Source: Lithobates sylvaticus
Taxonomy: Eukaryota; Chordata; Amphibia; Anura; Ranidae
Assembly (NCBI GenBank): GCA_028564925.1
Contig: CM053026.1
Coordinates: forward strand, 130,601,150-130,665,149
Reading direction: 5' to 3'
DNA: 64,000 bases
Positions 48,172 to 58,954 of the stretch are shown piece by piece; the stretch's first letter is position 1, and each line of letters begins with the position of its first letter. The position numbers and the translations under genes were made by a program. The notes beneath the pieces are model-generated. The model was not told the origin of the DNA and made no database searches. It was given only the letters and a program-made list of their open reading frames with translations.

Positions 48172-49012
48172 CTACCCCAAAGCACCCTCCCCATGTTGAG
48201 GGCCTGTGGCCTGGTACAGTTCAGGAGTGGGGACGCTGTCTCGTCCCCCCCCCTCTTTTCCTGCGGCCTGGCAGGTTGCATGCTCGGATAAGGGTCTGGT
48301 ATGGATTTTTGGGGGGACCCCCACACCATTTTTTTTTTTATTTTGGAGTGGGGTTTCCCTTAATATCCATACCAGACCTGAAGGGCCTGGTATGTAATTT
48401 GGGGGGACCCCCATGCAATTTTTTTTATTTTGTTTTGGGGTTCCCCTAATATTCATACCAGACCCAAAGGGACTGGTAATGGACTGGGGGGATCCCATGC
48501 CTTTTTTTTTCAAAGACTTCTTGTCTTTGTCTTTATCTGTATTGCCAGGACCAACAATTCATTATAGCTGCAAGTAGTTTTAAATTACTTTTTTTTTTTT
48601 AGAAATGTCATTTTGTGCAGGGACTGTTCTAAACACAGGAAACATGCGCCATTTTACAGGCATACTATAGACACCCCCCAGGTACGAAATTTAAAGGAAT
48701 ATTTCACTTTTATTTTTCCACTTTAAGCATTATTAAAATCACTGTTCCCGAAAAAAATGCAATTTTTAAAACTTTTTTTGCATTGATACATGTCCCCTGG
48801 GGCAGGACCCATGTCCCCAAACACTTTTTTATGACAATACCATGCATATAAGCCTTTAAAATTAGCACTTTTAAGTTCTCCTATAGACTTTTAAAGGGTG
48901 TTTTGCAAATTTGACGCAAACATCCCAAATTGTTCGCTATTCGGCGAACAGGCGAACACCCGATGTTCGAGTCGAACTTACATTCGACTCGAACATCAGG
49001 CTCATCCCTAAT
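48172..49012. repeat. Frog repeat ending in GATGTTCGAGTCGAA
   Basis: Contains two tandem degenerate blocks of CCATACCAGACC plus GGGGGGACCCCCAT plus poly-T plus GGGGTTCCC (48300-48480). It ends with the palindromic CCGATGTTCGAGTCGAACTT and CGACTCGAACATCAGG at 48961-49000. This is an abundant frog-type dispersed repeat; class unknown. Confidence 0.6.
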
Positions 49013-49799
49013 CATTAGCAGTAATCAGCATGGATTCATTAAGAATCGTTCTTGCCAAACCAATCTATTAACCTTCTATGAGGAGGTGAGCTGCCATCTA
49101 GAAAAGGAAAAGGACCTGGGGGTCCTAGTAGATGATAGGCTCAGCAATGGCATACAATGCCAAGCTGCTGCAAGCAAAGCAAACAGAATACTGGCATGCA
49201 TTAAAAAGGGGATTAATTCCAGAGATAAAGTGATAATTCTCCCACTTTACAAGACTGGTCCGGTCGCACATGGAGTATGCCATCCAGTTCTGGGCACCAG
49301 TCCTCATGAAGGATGTGCTGGAAATGGAGCGAGTACAAAGAAGGGCAACACAATTAATAAAGGGACTGGAGCATATTAGTTATGAAGTAAGGTTACGAGC
49401 ACTAAACTTATTCTCTATGGAGAAGAGACGCTTGAGAGGGCATATGCTTTCAACTTACAAACACCATACTGGTGACCCCACAATAGGGATAAAACTTTTC
49501 TGCGAAAAGGAGTTTAATAAGACACGTGGCCACTCATTAAAATTAGAAGAAAAGAGGCTTAAACTTAAACTACGTAGAGGGTTCTTTACTGTAAGAGTGG
49601 CAAGGATGTGGAATTCCCTTCCACAGGCGGTGGTCTCAGCGGGGGGGCATTGATAGTTTCAAAAAACTATTAGATAAGCACCTGAACGACCGCAACATAC
49701 AGGGATATACAATTTGTAATACTGACATAATCACACACATAGGTTGTACTTGATGGACTTGTGTCTTTATTCAACCTCACCTATTATGTAACTATGTAG
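49013..49799 (+). pseudogene. CR1/L2-type LINE, 3' fragment
   Basis: Encodes the post-reverse-transcriptase C-terminal region. EKEKDLGVLVDDRLSNGIQC is at 49110-49170, ANRILACIKKGI follows, then VLEMERVQRRATQLIKGLEH at 49315-49376 and LNLFSMEKRRLRGH, then RVARMWNSLPQAVV near 49590. The reading changes frame at about 49265 and the terminal exon-like part is open as 127 codons (49270-49653). The left end joins at CATTAAGAATCGTTCTTGCC after an internal deletion. The 3' end reads CTATTATGTAACTATGTA, the usual tail. Dead copy. Confidence 0.85.
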
Positions 49800-49802
49800 G
49801 GT

Positions 49803-50255
49803 TTAAAGGATAAGTTTACCTTTCACCATATTCAGGGTTTAACATGTTACAAACAGACTGGCCCCCCGCTCCCCAATCTGACAGCTAGCTGGGATCTTCT
49901 CCCTCCCTACTAGCTGTCACCATTTAAAAAATATGTGACCGAGCAGGGTTTGTCACACAGTCACGTCACTCATTCAAAGTGCCCTGTGAATGGAAAACTA
50001 CAAGGTCCAGCAGCCTTTGCGACGGTCGGGTTGTAGTTTTCAATGAATTACCACGCCGCTGTGAGCGCTGTAGTAGTTCACACTCTCTTCCTGTTGGCAT
50101 GTATGACAGATCTGCAGAGACCCGCATTGGCATCTGTGATCTGCTGATCACTGGTGCAATGCTTTACAGGCTCCTGCAACAAAAAATAATAAATGCACTT
50201 TTTTGTTACCTGCAAAAAAATTTACATTTTATTTTAAAGTGAACTTATCCTTTAA
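49803..50255. mobile_element. TTAAAGGATAAGTT MITE
   Basis: TTAAAGGATAAGTTTACCTT at the left and AAAGTGAACTTATCCTTTAA at the right form the inverted ends, with TTAA on both sides. It is 453 bp with a GC-richer middle. Non-coding. The TTAA target groups it with the other TTAA-bounded families in the window. Confidence 0.75.
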
Positions 50256-50544
50256 TTTATCATTTATTTGTACAATTCTCCTTTAAAGGGGTGTGTCCTG
50301 TGTCTACATACTTTTACTAATAGATGTCCCTCGTTCCCATCTAAAAAGGTTGGGAGATATGCTTTGTGATTTGTGTTGTGTGAGACCGTCTATCACACAG
50401 ATTAGTCTCCTACAGCTGCACCTCTCCGCGGGACCTACTGCAATGTAATTTTACAGTGAGAGTGATCATTGGAGGAGAGGAGGCAGACCCTAAATGGGAT
50501 AGTAGACAATACACAGGTATCTTTATGGCTGTATAGGGTTCTAG

Positions 50545-50898
50545 TACCCCATACACACGATCGGAAATTCCGCCAGCAAAAGTCCGATGAGAGCTTTTGG
50601 TTGGAAAATGCGATCGTGTGTATGCTCCATCGGACTATTGTTGGCGGAATTTCGGGCCAGCAAAAGATTGAGAGCATGTTCTCGCGCAAAATTCCTACGC
50701 ATGCTCAGAAATAATTTGACGCATGCTCGGAAGCATTGAACTTCAGTTTCGTAGCGTTGTATGGTACCGCGTTCTTGACGGTCGAAAGTTCAGAGAACTT
50801 TTGTGTGACCGTGTATGCAAGCCAAGCTTGAGCGGAATTCCGTCTGAAAAACCATCCAAGTTTTTTCCGACGGAAAGTCCGCTCGTGTGTACGGGGCA
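50545..50898. mobile_element. Harbinger-like MITE, copy 5
   Basis: 354 bp, ends TACCCCATACACACGATCGG and CGCTCGTGTGTACGGGGCA. Flanks TAG and TAT (imperfect duplication). Interior with ATGCTCAGAAATAATTTGAC and the TTTTTTCCGACGGAAAG block. Diverged subfamily. Confidence 0.75.
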
Positions 50899-51480
50899 TA
50901 TGAGGGAAACTCTGTATCAATGTTCCATCTTATTTCATATATTTTATGACATACTGTATACAAGTTTTGAGTTGATGCACAGCAGAAATCACTGCAGGAT
51001 CCTGTTCACAAAGCATCTACTTCTGCAAAACATGCATGTGGATTCCCCCGTATTGTGCATGCAAAAACGAACGGTACTGGCTTATCTCTGTTTTATTTGA
51101 CAACAGTTTCTGACCAGAGAAACTACCATGGTGACAATATAAATATTCATGCTCCACATGGGGTTTGTCAGCTGATTGTATTGAAACTGTCAGTGTTATT
51201 TGACAAGCCCATGTGTACTGCCCACCATAGTTCTAATTGGCATCCTTTTCTGGGAAGCACTCCTGTAAATGGTGCAACGTTTCTTCACCCAAATGGTGTT
51301 ATTTTGTATCCTCCACTGATCAATGTTTGTCATTGTGGTAGTGATGTGCATAGGAAATCAAACATTTACATTGATCCCTGCCCTAAAGGAGCTGACAGTC
51401 TATCATCCCTTACACACTCATAAACACACAGCAAGGCTGGGCACAGATGAGAAGATTTTTCATCTGGCCTGATAAGGATA
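50899..51480. other. Candidate conserved non-coding block
   Basis: Unique-looking sequence with CCATGGTGACAATATAAATA, an octamer-like TAAATATTCATG, and several CAGCTG cores. One plus frame is open for 122 codons (51055-51423) but has no family signature. CTGCCCTAAAGGAGCTGACA at 51381 is a piece of a common frog repeat. Function inferred only from texture. Confidence 0.25.
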
Positions 51481-51979
51481 TGATGACAGATATTCAATTG
51501 ATAAGACTGTTAAAGCCGTGTACCAATAAATAACCTCTAATGAAGCATGCTCCTTCTGTGATACTTAAAAGAGGAAAATAAAACAAAGGATAGGACTATA
51601 GCCATTCAAGAAACAATCTAAAGAAAATTATGTTGAGATAAACTTTGTCAAAATGTATTATATATTTAAAACAGTCATATTTTTAAAAGACATAAACTTA
51701 AACCTAAGGATATGGCTCATAAACTTGTTTAAAGCGAGATAGTGTTGAATCCCGACATGTTTCGCCCTGTGTATTGGGCTTCCTCAGGGGATGCTATCCA
51801 CATGGGGTATCAGCCTTCTGATAAGATAGAATATACAAACATGATGCCGTAATTAGTATACAATACATTTTTCATATATAGTTATACAAATCATTTACAT
51901 TTCATTGAACTATTATGTACATGTGTGCATATATAAGCCACCTGACATACTTACCCTGTATTTCTAAAATAACGAATAA
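51481..51979. other. AT-rich, with an ACATGTTTCG motif
   Basis: ACATGTTTCGCCCTGTG at 51755 is followed by GGCTTCCTCAGGGG at 51778, the same motif pair seen elsewhere. No mirrored arm found. Otherwise anonymous. Confidence 0.45.
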
Positions 51980-51988
51980 TAATATATA

Positions 51989-52079
<91 letters not shown>

Positions 52080-52083
52080 AAAT
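51980..52083. repeat. (TA)n and (TAA)n microsatellite
   Basis: TA repeats over about 85 bp with two interruptions, then TAA repeats. Confidence 0.95.
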
Positions 52084-53283
52084 AAAGAATGAGGTCATAA
52101 ATGTTTTCAAAAAACTTAACGAAGTGCTAAATCCACTGAACAGCCTACAGGTGGTCACAGGAGGCAGATACAGACCAAACTAAAAAATAATAAGCAAAAC
52201 CAACACCAATGAATAATATCAAATGTTAGAGTGCATGCTAGCACTACATTATTTCAGAAGAAAAAAAAAACGCACTTACTTAGGTTAAGCTGTATAAGCT
52301 GAGTGAAGGTGTGTGTAGTTGCATCTGCTGGTCGACGCATTTCACTGATTGCGTAGCTTCCTCAGAACCAACTTATTGAGCATCATATTCTGATATAGTA
52401 TGGCAGAAAATCACACATGCTAATGAACGTCTGGTGGGTGGACACAGGGGCATAGCTCCTCAGTATGTTTCAAAGATATAATATTATATGGGCACAAGCA
52501 TTCCGGATGTCCACATATTCCTGACCCACAAGGGGAAAAAATATATATTGCCCAGCGAGTCTTGATAGAAGGATTAAACTGAGATTAATAGATGGAAATA
52601 TGTGCCCCAACTTTTAGAATTATCTTGTCCCATGGAGCTAAACATTGCCCAGGAGCAAAATCCAAAGAGGAGCACCAGCTCCAAAATGGTATATAACAAG
52701 GTCCTTGTATAATTCACCTGTTAGGTTGTGTACATCTGCCACCAAAAAGATGATATTATTTTTCTAAGGAGCCTGCAGAGCATTGTACCCATGAGCAGCA
52801 GGGCTTACCAGCACCATTGCAGTTCACTGAGAACTACCAGCCATCAGCCACAATAGCTGGCAGTACATATAGGCATTAATTCACAGCGCCCTGCACGCTG
52901 GTTTCAAATTCTGACAGTGTGGGTGCAGAGACAAGATCCCCCACCCACTGTCACAGAGAGGGGGGGGGCTGAAGATGCTGGAACATGTTACATGTTACAC
53001 CCTAAAAATGTAGTATTTTCTATTTTAAATCAATGGCACATAGTGAATTGCTATGCAGATTTTATATAAAAACACCCCTTAGTTTCATTCAGCCCTGACA
53101 GTACAGTAAGCACCAAACTTCTGAGGCTTACAATTCACGTTCTCATACAGCACATACAGTGAAGGTTATGTGGGTTGCTCACACTCCACTTCATTTCATG
53201 ATTACTACTGAAGATAATTGTTGTTATGGCAGAACTTAACTGTATCTGAGCAACACATACTGAAAACGCTGTTTTATACATTT
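52084..53283. other. No gene; second motif-pair site
   Basis: GTCGACGCATTTCACTGATT at 52331 is followed by GTAGCTTCCTCAGAACC at 52353. G-run of nine at 52961. Otherwise anonymous unique sequence. Confidence 0.45.
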
Positions 53284-53367
53284 TTAACCCCTTGCCGACC
53301 GGCTCACGCTGATATATGGCGGCAGAAGGGCACGTACAGGCATATTAACGTACCTATACGTTGCCCT

Positions 53368-54181
53368 TTAACCTCCTTGCCGGTAATCCTGAGTCTGGCT
53401 CGGGTTCAGTTTTTTTCTGCTAGGAGCGGTAACCCCGAGCCAGACTCGGGCTGCATTGCAGGATACAGGGGGAAGTTACTTACCTTTTCCCCTGGATCCT
53501 GCGATGTCTCCCCACTGTGTGTGCAAACCGTCTGCTCGCTCGATTCACACAGTGCCGAGTGCCGCTGATCTCTGTTCCCTGCGACGTTCCGACGCACGGG
53601 AGCGGAGATCGGCACCAAATTCAAAAAAGTTTAAAAACACAACACACATACAGTACTGTAATCTTACAGATTACAGTACTGTACACAAAAAATACACATC
53701 CCCTTTGTCCCTAGTGGTCTGCCCAGTGCCCTGCATGTGATTTTATATAATAAAAAGATTTTTTTTTTTTCTGCTTGGAAACTGGAGATTGTCCATAGCA
53801 ACCAAAAAGTGTCCCTTTATGTCAAAAGTGGTTTTAGACCAGCTAGAAAACACCGATAAAAAATTAGAATCACAATTTATCATCAAACAATAAATTTAAT
53901 GACAGCGACTATTCTGCAATTGAGCAAATTTCAGTGTTTTTGATTTGATTACATTATTGAATCATTTTTATATATATTTTTATTATATTATAATTTATGA
54001 TTTTGTGTTTCAAACTTTATCATACCCGGAATGTCTACCAGACTCTGGTTCGGACAGATTTAAGTGAGTTATTCATAAGAATTGCATGCCTACAATATAA
54101 AAACGCCAAATTTCCATGCAAAATAATTGTACCGCTTTCAGCACTAAATTCCGGACAGAATCATACCGCCAGGGAGGTTAA
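53368..54181. mobile_element. piggyBac-like MITE, copy B (nested)
   Basis: Reverse-oriented match to copy A along its whole length. Ends TTAACCTCCTTGCCGGTAAT and CATACCGCCAGGGAGGTTAA, 814 bp including both TTAA. It contains the palindrome at 53649-53683. The outer few bases of the left end have drifted more than the right. Confidence 0.85.
53649..53683. repeat. Palindrome in MITE copy B
   Basis: TACAGTACTGTAATCT, 3-base spacer, exact complement. Counterpart of 3191-3225. Confidence 0.9.
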
Positions 54182-55032
54182 GAAGCAGCTTGTGGGCGCG
54201 CGTGCCATGAGCTCCGTGAGTGTGATCGTGGGTCGATATCCGCGGGGATACCCGCGATCATCTCACGGAGAGGAAGAACGGGCAAATGCTGATGTAAACA
54301 AGCATTTCCCCATTCATCCTGTAACGGGGAGCGGTGATCAGTGTCGTGTCACACATAGCCCATCCCCTCCACAGTTAGAATCACTCCCTAGGACACACGT
54401 AACCCCTACAGCGCCCCCTAGTGGTTAACCCCTTCACTGCCAGTCACATTTACACAGTAATCAATGCATTTTTAATCGCACTGATCTCTGTATAAATGTG
54501 AATGGTCCCAAAATAGCGCCAAAAGTGTCCAATCTGTCCACCATAATGTCACAGTCAAGATAAAAATTACTAGTAAAAAAAAAAAAATGATTAAAAAAAG
54601 CCATAAAACTATCCCCTATTTTGTAGACGCTATAAATTTGGCGCAAACCAATCAATAAGCGCTTATTGCGATTTTTTTTTTTTTTTTTTACCAAAAATAT
54701 GTAGAAGAATGCGTAACAGCCTAAACTGAGGGAAAAAAATGTTTTATATATTTTTGGGGGATATTTATTATAGCAAAAAGTAAAAAATATTGTGTTTTTT
54801 TTTTTTCAAAATTGTCGCTATTTTTTTGTCTATAGCGCAAAAAATAAAAAAATGCAGAGTTGATCAAATACCACCAAAAGAAAGCTCTATTTGTGGGAAA
54901 AAAAGGATGTCATTTTTGTTTGGGAGCCACGCCGAACGGCCGCGCAATTGTGAGTTAAAGTGACGCAGTGCCGAATTGCAAAAAGTGCTCTGGTCTTTTG
55001 CCAGCCAAATGGACCGGGGCTGAAGCTGTTAA

Positions 55033-55749
55033 TATTTACAGCAAACTCACCCATCTATCCATGTCTCCATTTTTTGTTGAGAAAACACTTTTAAAAACAC
55101 CCCTCTAGCACTTCTATCTGTGTCAATCTTGAGTAAAGGCAAATTAATAATGTAGCATTTACTTCCTGGAATCCATCTGCCCTTAGATCAGGCATGCAGA
55201 CAGGAGGGTGTGCTTAGCTGAGAAAGCCCCTTCTCCCCCCACCTGAAAAAAACAGAAAGACTCATGGAATGTATGACAACATTTTGCCTAGGCCAGAAAC
55301 CAGGCAGCAATGAAGAAAAAAAAGTTTTCAACATATAATTTACTTTTCTATCGATTTACTAATGCTAGCAACATAAGCATTAAACATAGTTAATGAATCA
55401 TTAAAAAGGTAAAAACAAAATAAAAAAAAATGTTAATGTTGATTTACAGAGTGTAGTTCCACTTTAACCCCTGCCCTCCCGCGTTATAGCCAAAAGACAG
55501 CTACACTGCAGCTATCCAGTTCTGGGAGGACCTCAATGGATGGCCACCACATGCGTGTCTTCTGCGCTCTCCCTGGGGTGCGCATCAGGTGCGCTTTGTT
55601 ACCGCTATGTCCTTTAGACACAGCTGATCACAAATTGCAGTAAAGGGCCAATCACAGTGGCTCTTTACCATGTGATCAGCTGTATTCAATCATAGCTAGT
55701 CACATGTCAACAGACTTGCCGGTTATCAGCATTCCTTTCCTCACACTCT
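55033..55749. other. No gene recognised
   Basis: Anonymous sequence, with repeat-like GC-richer text at 55465-55690. Confidence 0.4.
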
Positions 55750-56041
55750 GGGGTTGATTTACTAAAGTCAAATAGACTGTGCACTTTGCAAAGTGCAGTT
55801 GCACTCTGCAAGTGCAGGTGCTCCAGAGCTTAGTAAATAAGGTTAAGCTTCTCTTTTTAAAGAATACCCAATAAAATGCAAGGAAGATAAAAAAAAAACA
55901 GCATTTTTGCTTGCACATGATTGGATTATGGAAGTCAGCAGAGCTTCTGTTCATTTACTAAGCCCTGGAGCAACTGCATTTGCAGAGTGCAACTGCACTT
56001 TGCAAGGTGCACAGCCAATTTGCCTTTAGTAAATCAACCCC
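55750..56041. mobile_element. GGGGTTGATTTACTAAA MITE
   Basis: 292-bp element. GGGGTTGATTTACTAAAGTC at the left is mirrored by CTTTAGTAAATCAACCCC at the right. Inner mirrored blocks GTGCACTTTGCAAAGTGCAG and CTGCACTTTGCAAGGTGC-type text extend the inverted repeats. Flanking TCT on both sides may be a 3-bp duplication. Confidence 0.75.
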
Positions 56042-56126
56042 TCTGTCTCTGTGTGAGAAAAGGCGAGCCAATAACTGACAAGTCTGACAGGGCACAGTGA
56101 GTATGTTTTTTTACACTGTTAATCAG

Positions 56127-56455
56127 TGCAGATTATCAGTGCCGATCAGTGCTGATTATCAGTGCCACCTCTAAGTGCAGTCTCATCAGTGCCTCCTCAT
56201 CAGTGCCCATAGGTGCAGCCTATCAGTGCCCATCATTACAGCCTCATCAGTGCTCATCAGAGCAGCCTCATCAGTGTCCGTTAGTGCAGCCTCATCAGTG
56301 CTTATCAATGCCCATCAGAACAGCCTCATCAGTGCCTATCAATGCCCATCAGAGCAGCCTCATCAGTGCCCATCAGTGCAGCCTCAACAATGCCTGTAAA
56401 TGCCCATCACAGCAGCCTCATCAGTGCCCATCAGTGCAGCCTCATCACATCAGTG
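56127..56455 (+). repeat. Minisatellite, CAGTGCCCATCAGTGCAGCCT type
   Basis: Tandem units of about 21 and 33 bp built from ATCAGTGCCCATCA and GTGCAGCCTCATCAGTGC. It lies inside a TTAACCACTTC-family copy; the reverse-oriented counterpart is at 59177-59600. Confidence 0.85.
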
Positions 56456-56731
56456 AAGAAGAATTCTACTTATTTGCAAAATATTATAACAGAAACTTTT
56501 TTTTTGTTAACATTTTCTGGCTTTTTTTGTCTGTTTAGCAAAAAAAAAAAAAATAAAAAACCCAGTGGTGATTAAATACCACCAAAAGAAAGATCTATCT
56601 GTCTCAAAAAAATGATAAAATGTTTATTTGAGTACAGTGTTGCGTGACCGCGCAATTGTCATTCATTGTGTGACAGTTAAAATTGGCATGGGCAGGAAGG
56701 AGGTGAAAGTTTCCGGCATTGGAGCCGTTAA
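56456..56731 (-). mobile_element. TTAACCACTTC-family repeat, copy 5 (end fragment)
   Basis: TACCACCAAAAGAAAGATCT and GTGACCGCGCAATTGTCATT mark the head end in reverse, finishing GGAGCCGTTAA at 56731. The final TTAA (56728-56731) is also the first TTAA of the next copy. Confidence 0.7.
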
Positions 56732-57718
56732 CCACTTCAACAGCGCTCACTGTCATATGACGCCCACAAGGTGGATCTCCCATCCTGGGTGGGCGTCATA
56801 TGACGTCCTCGGATTCCCGGCTGCCTGGGGGGTGCGTGCGCGCGCCCGTGGCATCGCTCGGGACCCGGTGCGAGTGCCCGGCGGCCGCGATGTCCGCTGG
56901 GCACCCGCGATTGCCCGTTAAAACAACGGGACCGTGCGGGACCGTGGAGCTGTGTGTGTAAACACACAGCTCCACGTCCTGTCACCGGAGAGGAGACCGA
57001 TCATGTGATCCCAGTACGGAGGAACACATGATCGGTCTTCTCCCCTTGAGTCCCCTCCCCCCACAGTTAGAATCACTCCTATAGGGACACACATTAACCC
57101 CTACAGTGCCCCCTAGTGTTAACCCCTTCCCTGCCAGTCACATTTACACAGTAATCAATGCAATTTTATAGCAACGATCGCTGTGTAAATGTGAATGGTT
57201 CCAAAAATGTGTCAAAAGTGTCCGAAGTGTCCGCCGCAATGTCGCAGTCACGAAAAAAAAAACGCAGATCGCCGCCAAAAAAAAAAAAAAAAAAAAATTC
57301 AATAAATCTATCCCCTATTTTGTAGACGCTATAACTTTTGCGCAAACCGATCAATATACGCTTATTGCGATTTTTTTTACCAAAAATATGTAGAAGAATA
57401 CGTATCGGCCTAAACTGAGGAAACATTTTTTTTTTTTTTTTTTTAAATGGGATATTTATTATAGCAAAAAGTAAAAAATATTGTGTTTTTTTTCAAAATT
57501 GTCGCTCTTCTTTTGTTTATAGCGCAAAAAATAAAAACCGCAGAGGTGATCAAATACCACCAAAAGAAAGCTCTATTGTGGGAAAAAAAGGATGTCAATT
57601 TTGTTTGGGTGTAACGTCGCACGACCGCGCAATTGTTAGTTAAAGCGACGCAGTGCCGAATCTCAAAAAGTGCTCTGGTAAGGAAGGGTAAAAAATGGCC
57701 CGGTGCTGAAGCGGTTAA
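56728..57718 (-). mobile_element. TTAACCACTTC-family repeat, copy 6 (complete-looking)
   Basis: Runs from TTAACCACTTCAACAGCGC to GGTGCTGAAGCGGTTAA, 991 bp. It includes a mirrored GTCATATGACGCCCACAAGG / GGGTGGGCGTCATATGACG pair, a 27-bp hairpin around GTGGAGCTGTGTGTG and CACACACAGCTCCAC (56943-56975), and the usual landmarks. Both ends have TTAA, making this the best reference for family limits in the window. Confidence 0.8.
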
Positions 57719-58039
57719 GTATATCTCATTCTTTATTTTTTTATTTATATGTTTCTACAACTGACTGATCCTACAAATGTACCATGAGCTAGAGATATCA
57801 TATGTAGTGGGGGCTCCCTGAGGCCGGAAAACTTAAAAAGGGGTGTTACTCCAAGGTAAAAACATTGAGAAAGGCTAACTTAATGTCTCATTCCAGTGCC
57901 TCAGATAAAAAATAAAATAAAAAAAATAAAACAACAAAAAAATCCTTCCATTCTCAGCCTGTAATCATCTCTTCCCATGTGACTTCAGTGTCACAGGTGC
58001 CCTTGGATAGTTACGGCTTTGACATCACCCAGTCACTTG
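57719..58039. other. No gene recognised
   Basis: Anonymous AT-rich sequence. Confidence 0.4.
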
Positions 58040-58940
58040 TGAATTATCCTTGGCCCTGTCATACTCTTCAGGAACTCTTTCAGCATGACTGCTCTTTTTA
58101 CTGTGTTTCTTCGAATGTTACATGAAAGTTCAAAGACTTTTCTATGCATGGAATTAAATCCCTTGTTAATGCATATTGGATGCTTAATCCTACTAGCGCC
58201 GGAAGCACCAATATCTGAATCCTGCAACCTTTAATGCCCATCTGACTCTGAACGGATTATCTAGCCTCTTTAATTTGATTTGTTTTTAGTTGTGTGTTAT
58301 TGCGTTTTGCTTGGATCTCATACCGTAAAGGTTTATACATTCATATCATTGTTTAATTTGGATGTCTTGGGATAACTGTAAGAAAATTAACTGAAATGGC
58401 TCTCTCCCACAACAATTAGCACACAATCATTGCTAAAAACTGGATGAGATTTCCGAAAAGGCAATTCGCTTTTCCTACAAAGGATAGTAAATATAATCTG
58501 TGCCCAATAAATTTTATAATCTTATTTCATGGTACGTATATCACAGACGGAAAGAGAAGCTGGCTTGATTTGAATTTCAGCAGTCGCATACTTTGTTTCA
58601 GTATGATTTCTTGGAAAATCCCCAGCAATGCAAAGTATTGAGAGATCCCCACTAAAGAGGTTCCTAAATAAATAGATAATTTATCCTGGCGATAGCATCA
58701 CGGATTTCTCAACTAGATGCCTTATTAATATTCCTCGCTGGCTCCGCTTGGGAAAAAAAAAATGTAGCAAGGCATGATTCAGAATGAATTCTAACATTTG
58801 TGAAAGTCGTTTCTTCTTCAGAATTGCATATCAAATACTAAAATGTGCTGTAGACTTGAAATGACAGAGAATTTACCTTTGAAATCTCTGCTAAGGTTGT
58901 CCAGTAATTAGCAGCTGGAAATCAGATGTTTGGGCACCTT
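58040..58940. other. Candidate conserved non-coding block
   Basis: About 900 bp without any repeat signature, AT-rich with many homeodomain-like TAATTA/ATTAAC cores (for example TGTTAATGCATATTGGATGC, an octamer-like ATGCATAT) and a steady unique texture. No coding frame is convincing. This resembles distal regulatory DNA of developmental genes, but that is an impression. Confidence 0.3.
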
Positions 58941-58954
58941 CTGTATACCGGGCA

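Larger units (their letters stand above)
53284..55032 (-). mobile_element. TTAACCACTTC-family repeat, copy 4, hosting a piggyBac-like MITE
   Basis: Reverse orientation. Landmarks (GCGCCCCCTAGTGGTTAACC, CACTGCCAGTCACATTTACA, CAAAAGTGTCCAATCTGTCC, TACCACCAAAAGAAAGCTC, GCAATTGTGAGTTAAAGTGA) run to GGGGCTGAAGCTGTTAA at 55032. The piggyBac-like element interrupts it at TTAA (53368-54181); the flanks GTTGCCCTTTAA and AAGAAGCAGCTTGTG belong to the repeat. TTAA is present at both outer ends. Confidence 0.75.

Noticed and set aside
56149-56575. Ser/Gln/His-rich frames up to 129 codons
   Set aside because: They read through the CAGTGCCCATCAGTGCAGC minisatellite.
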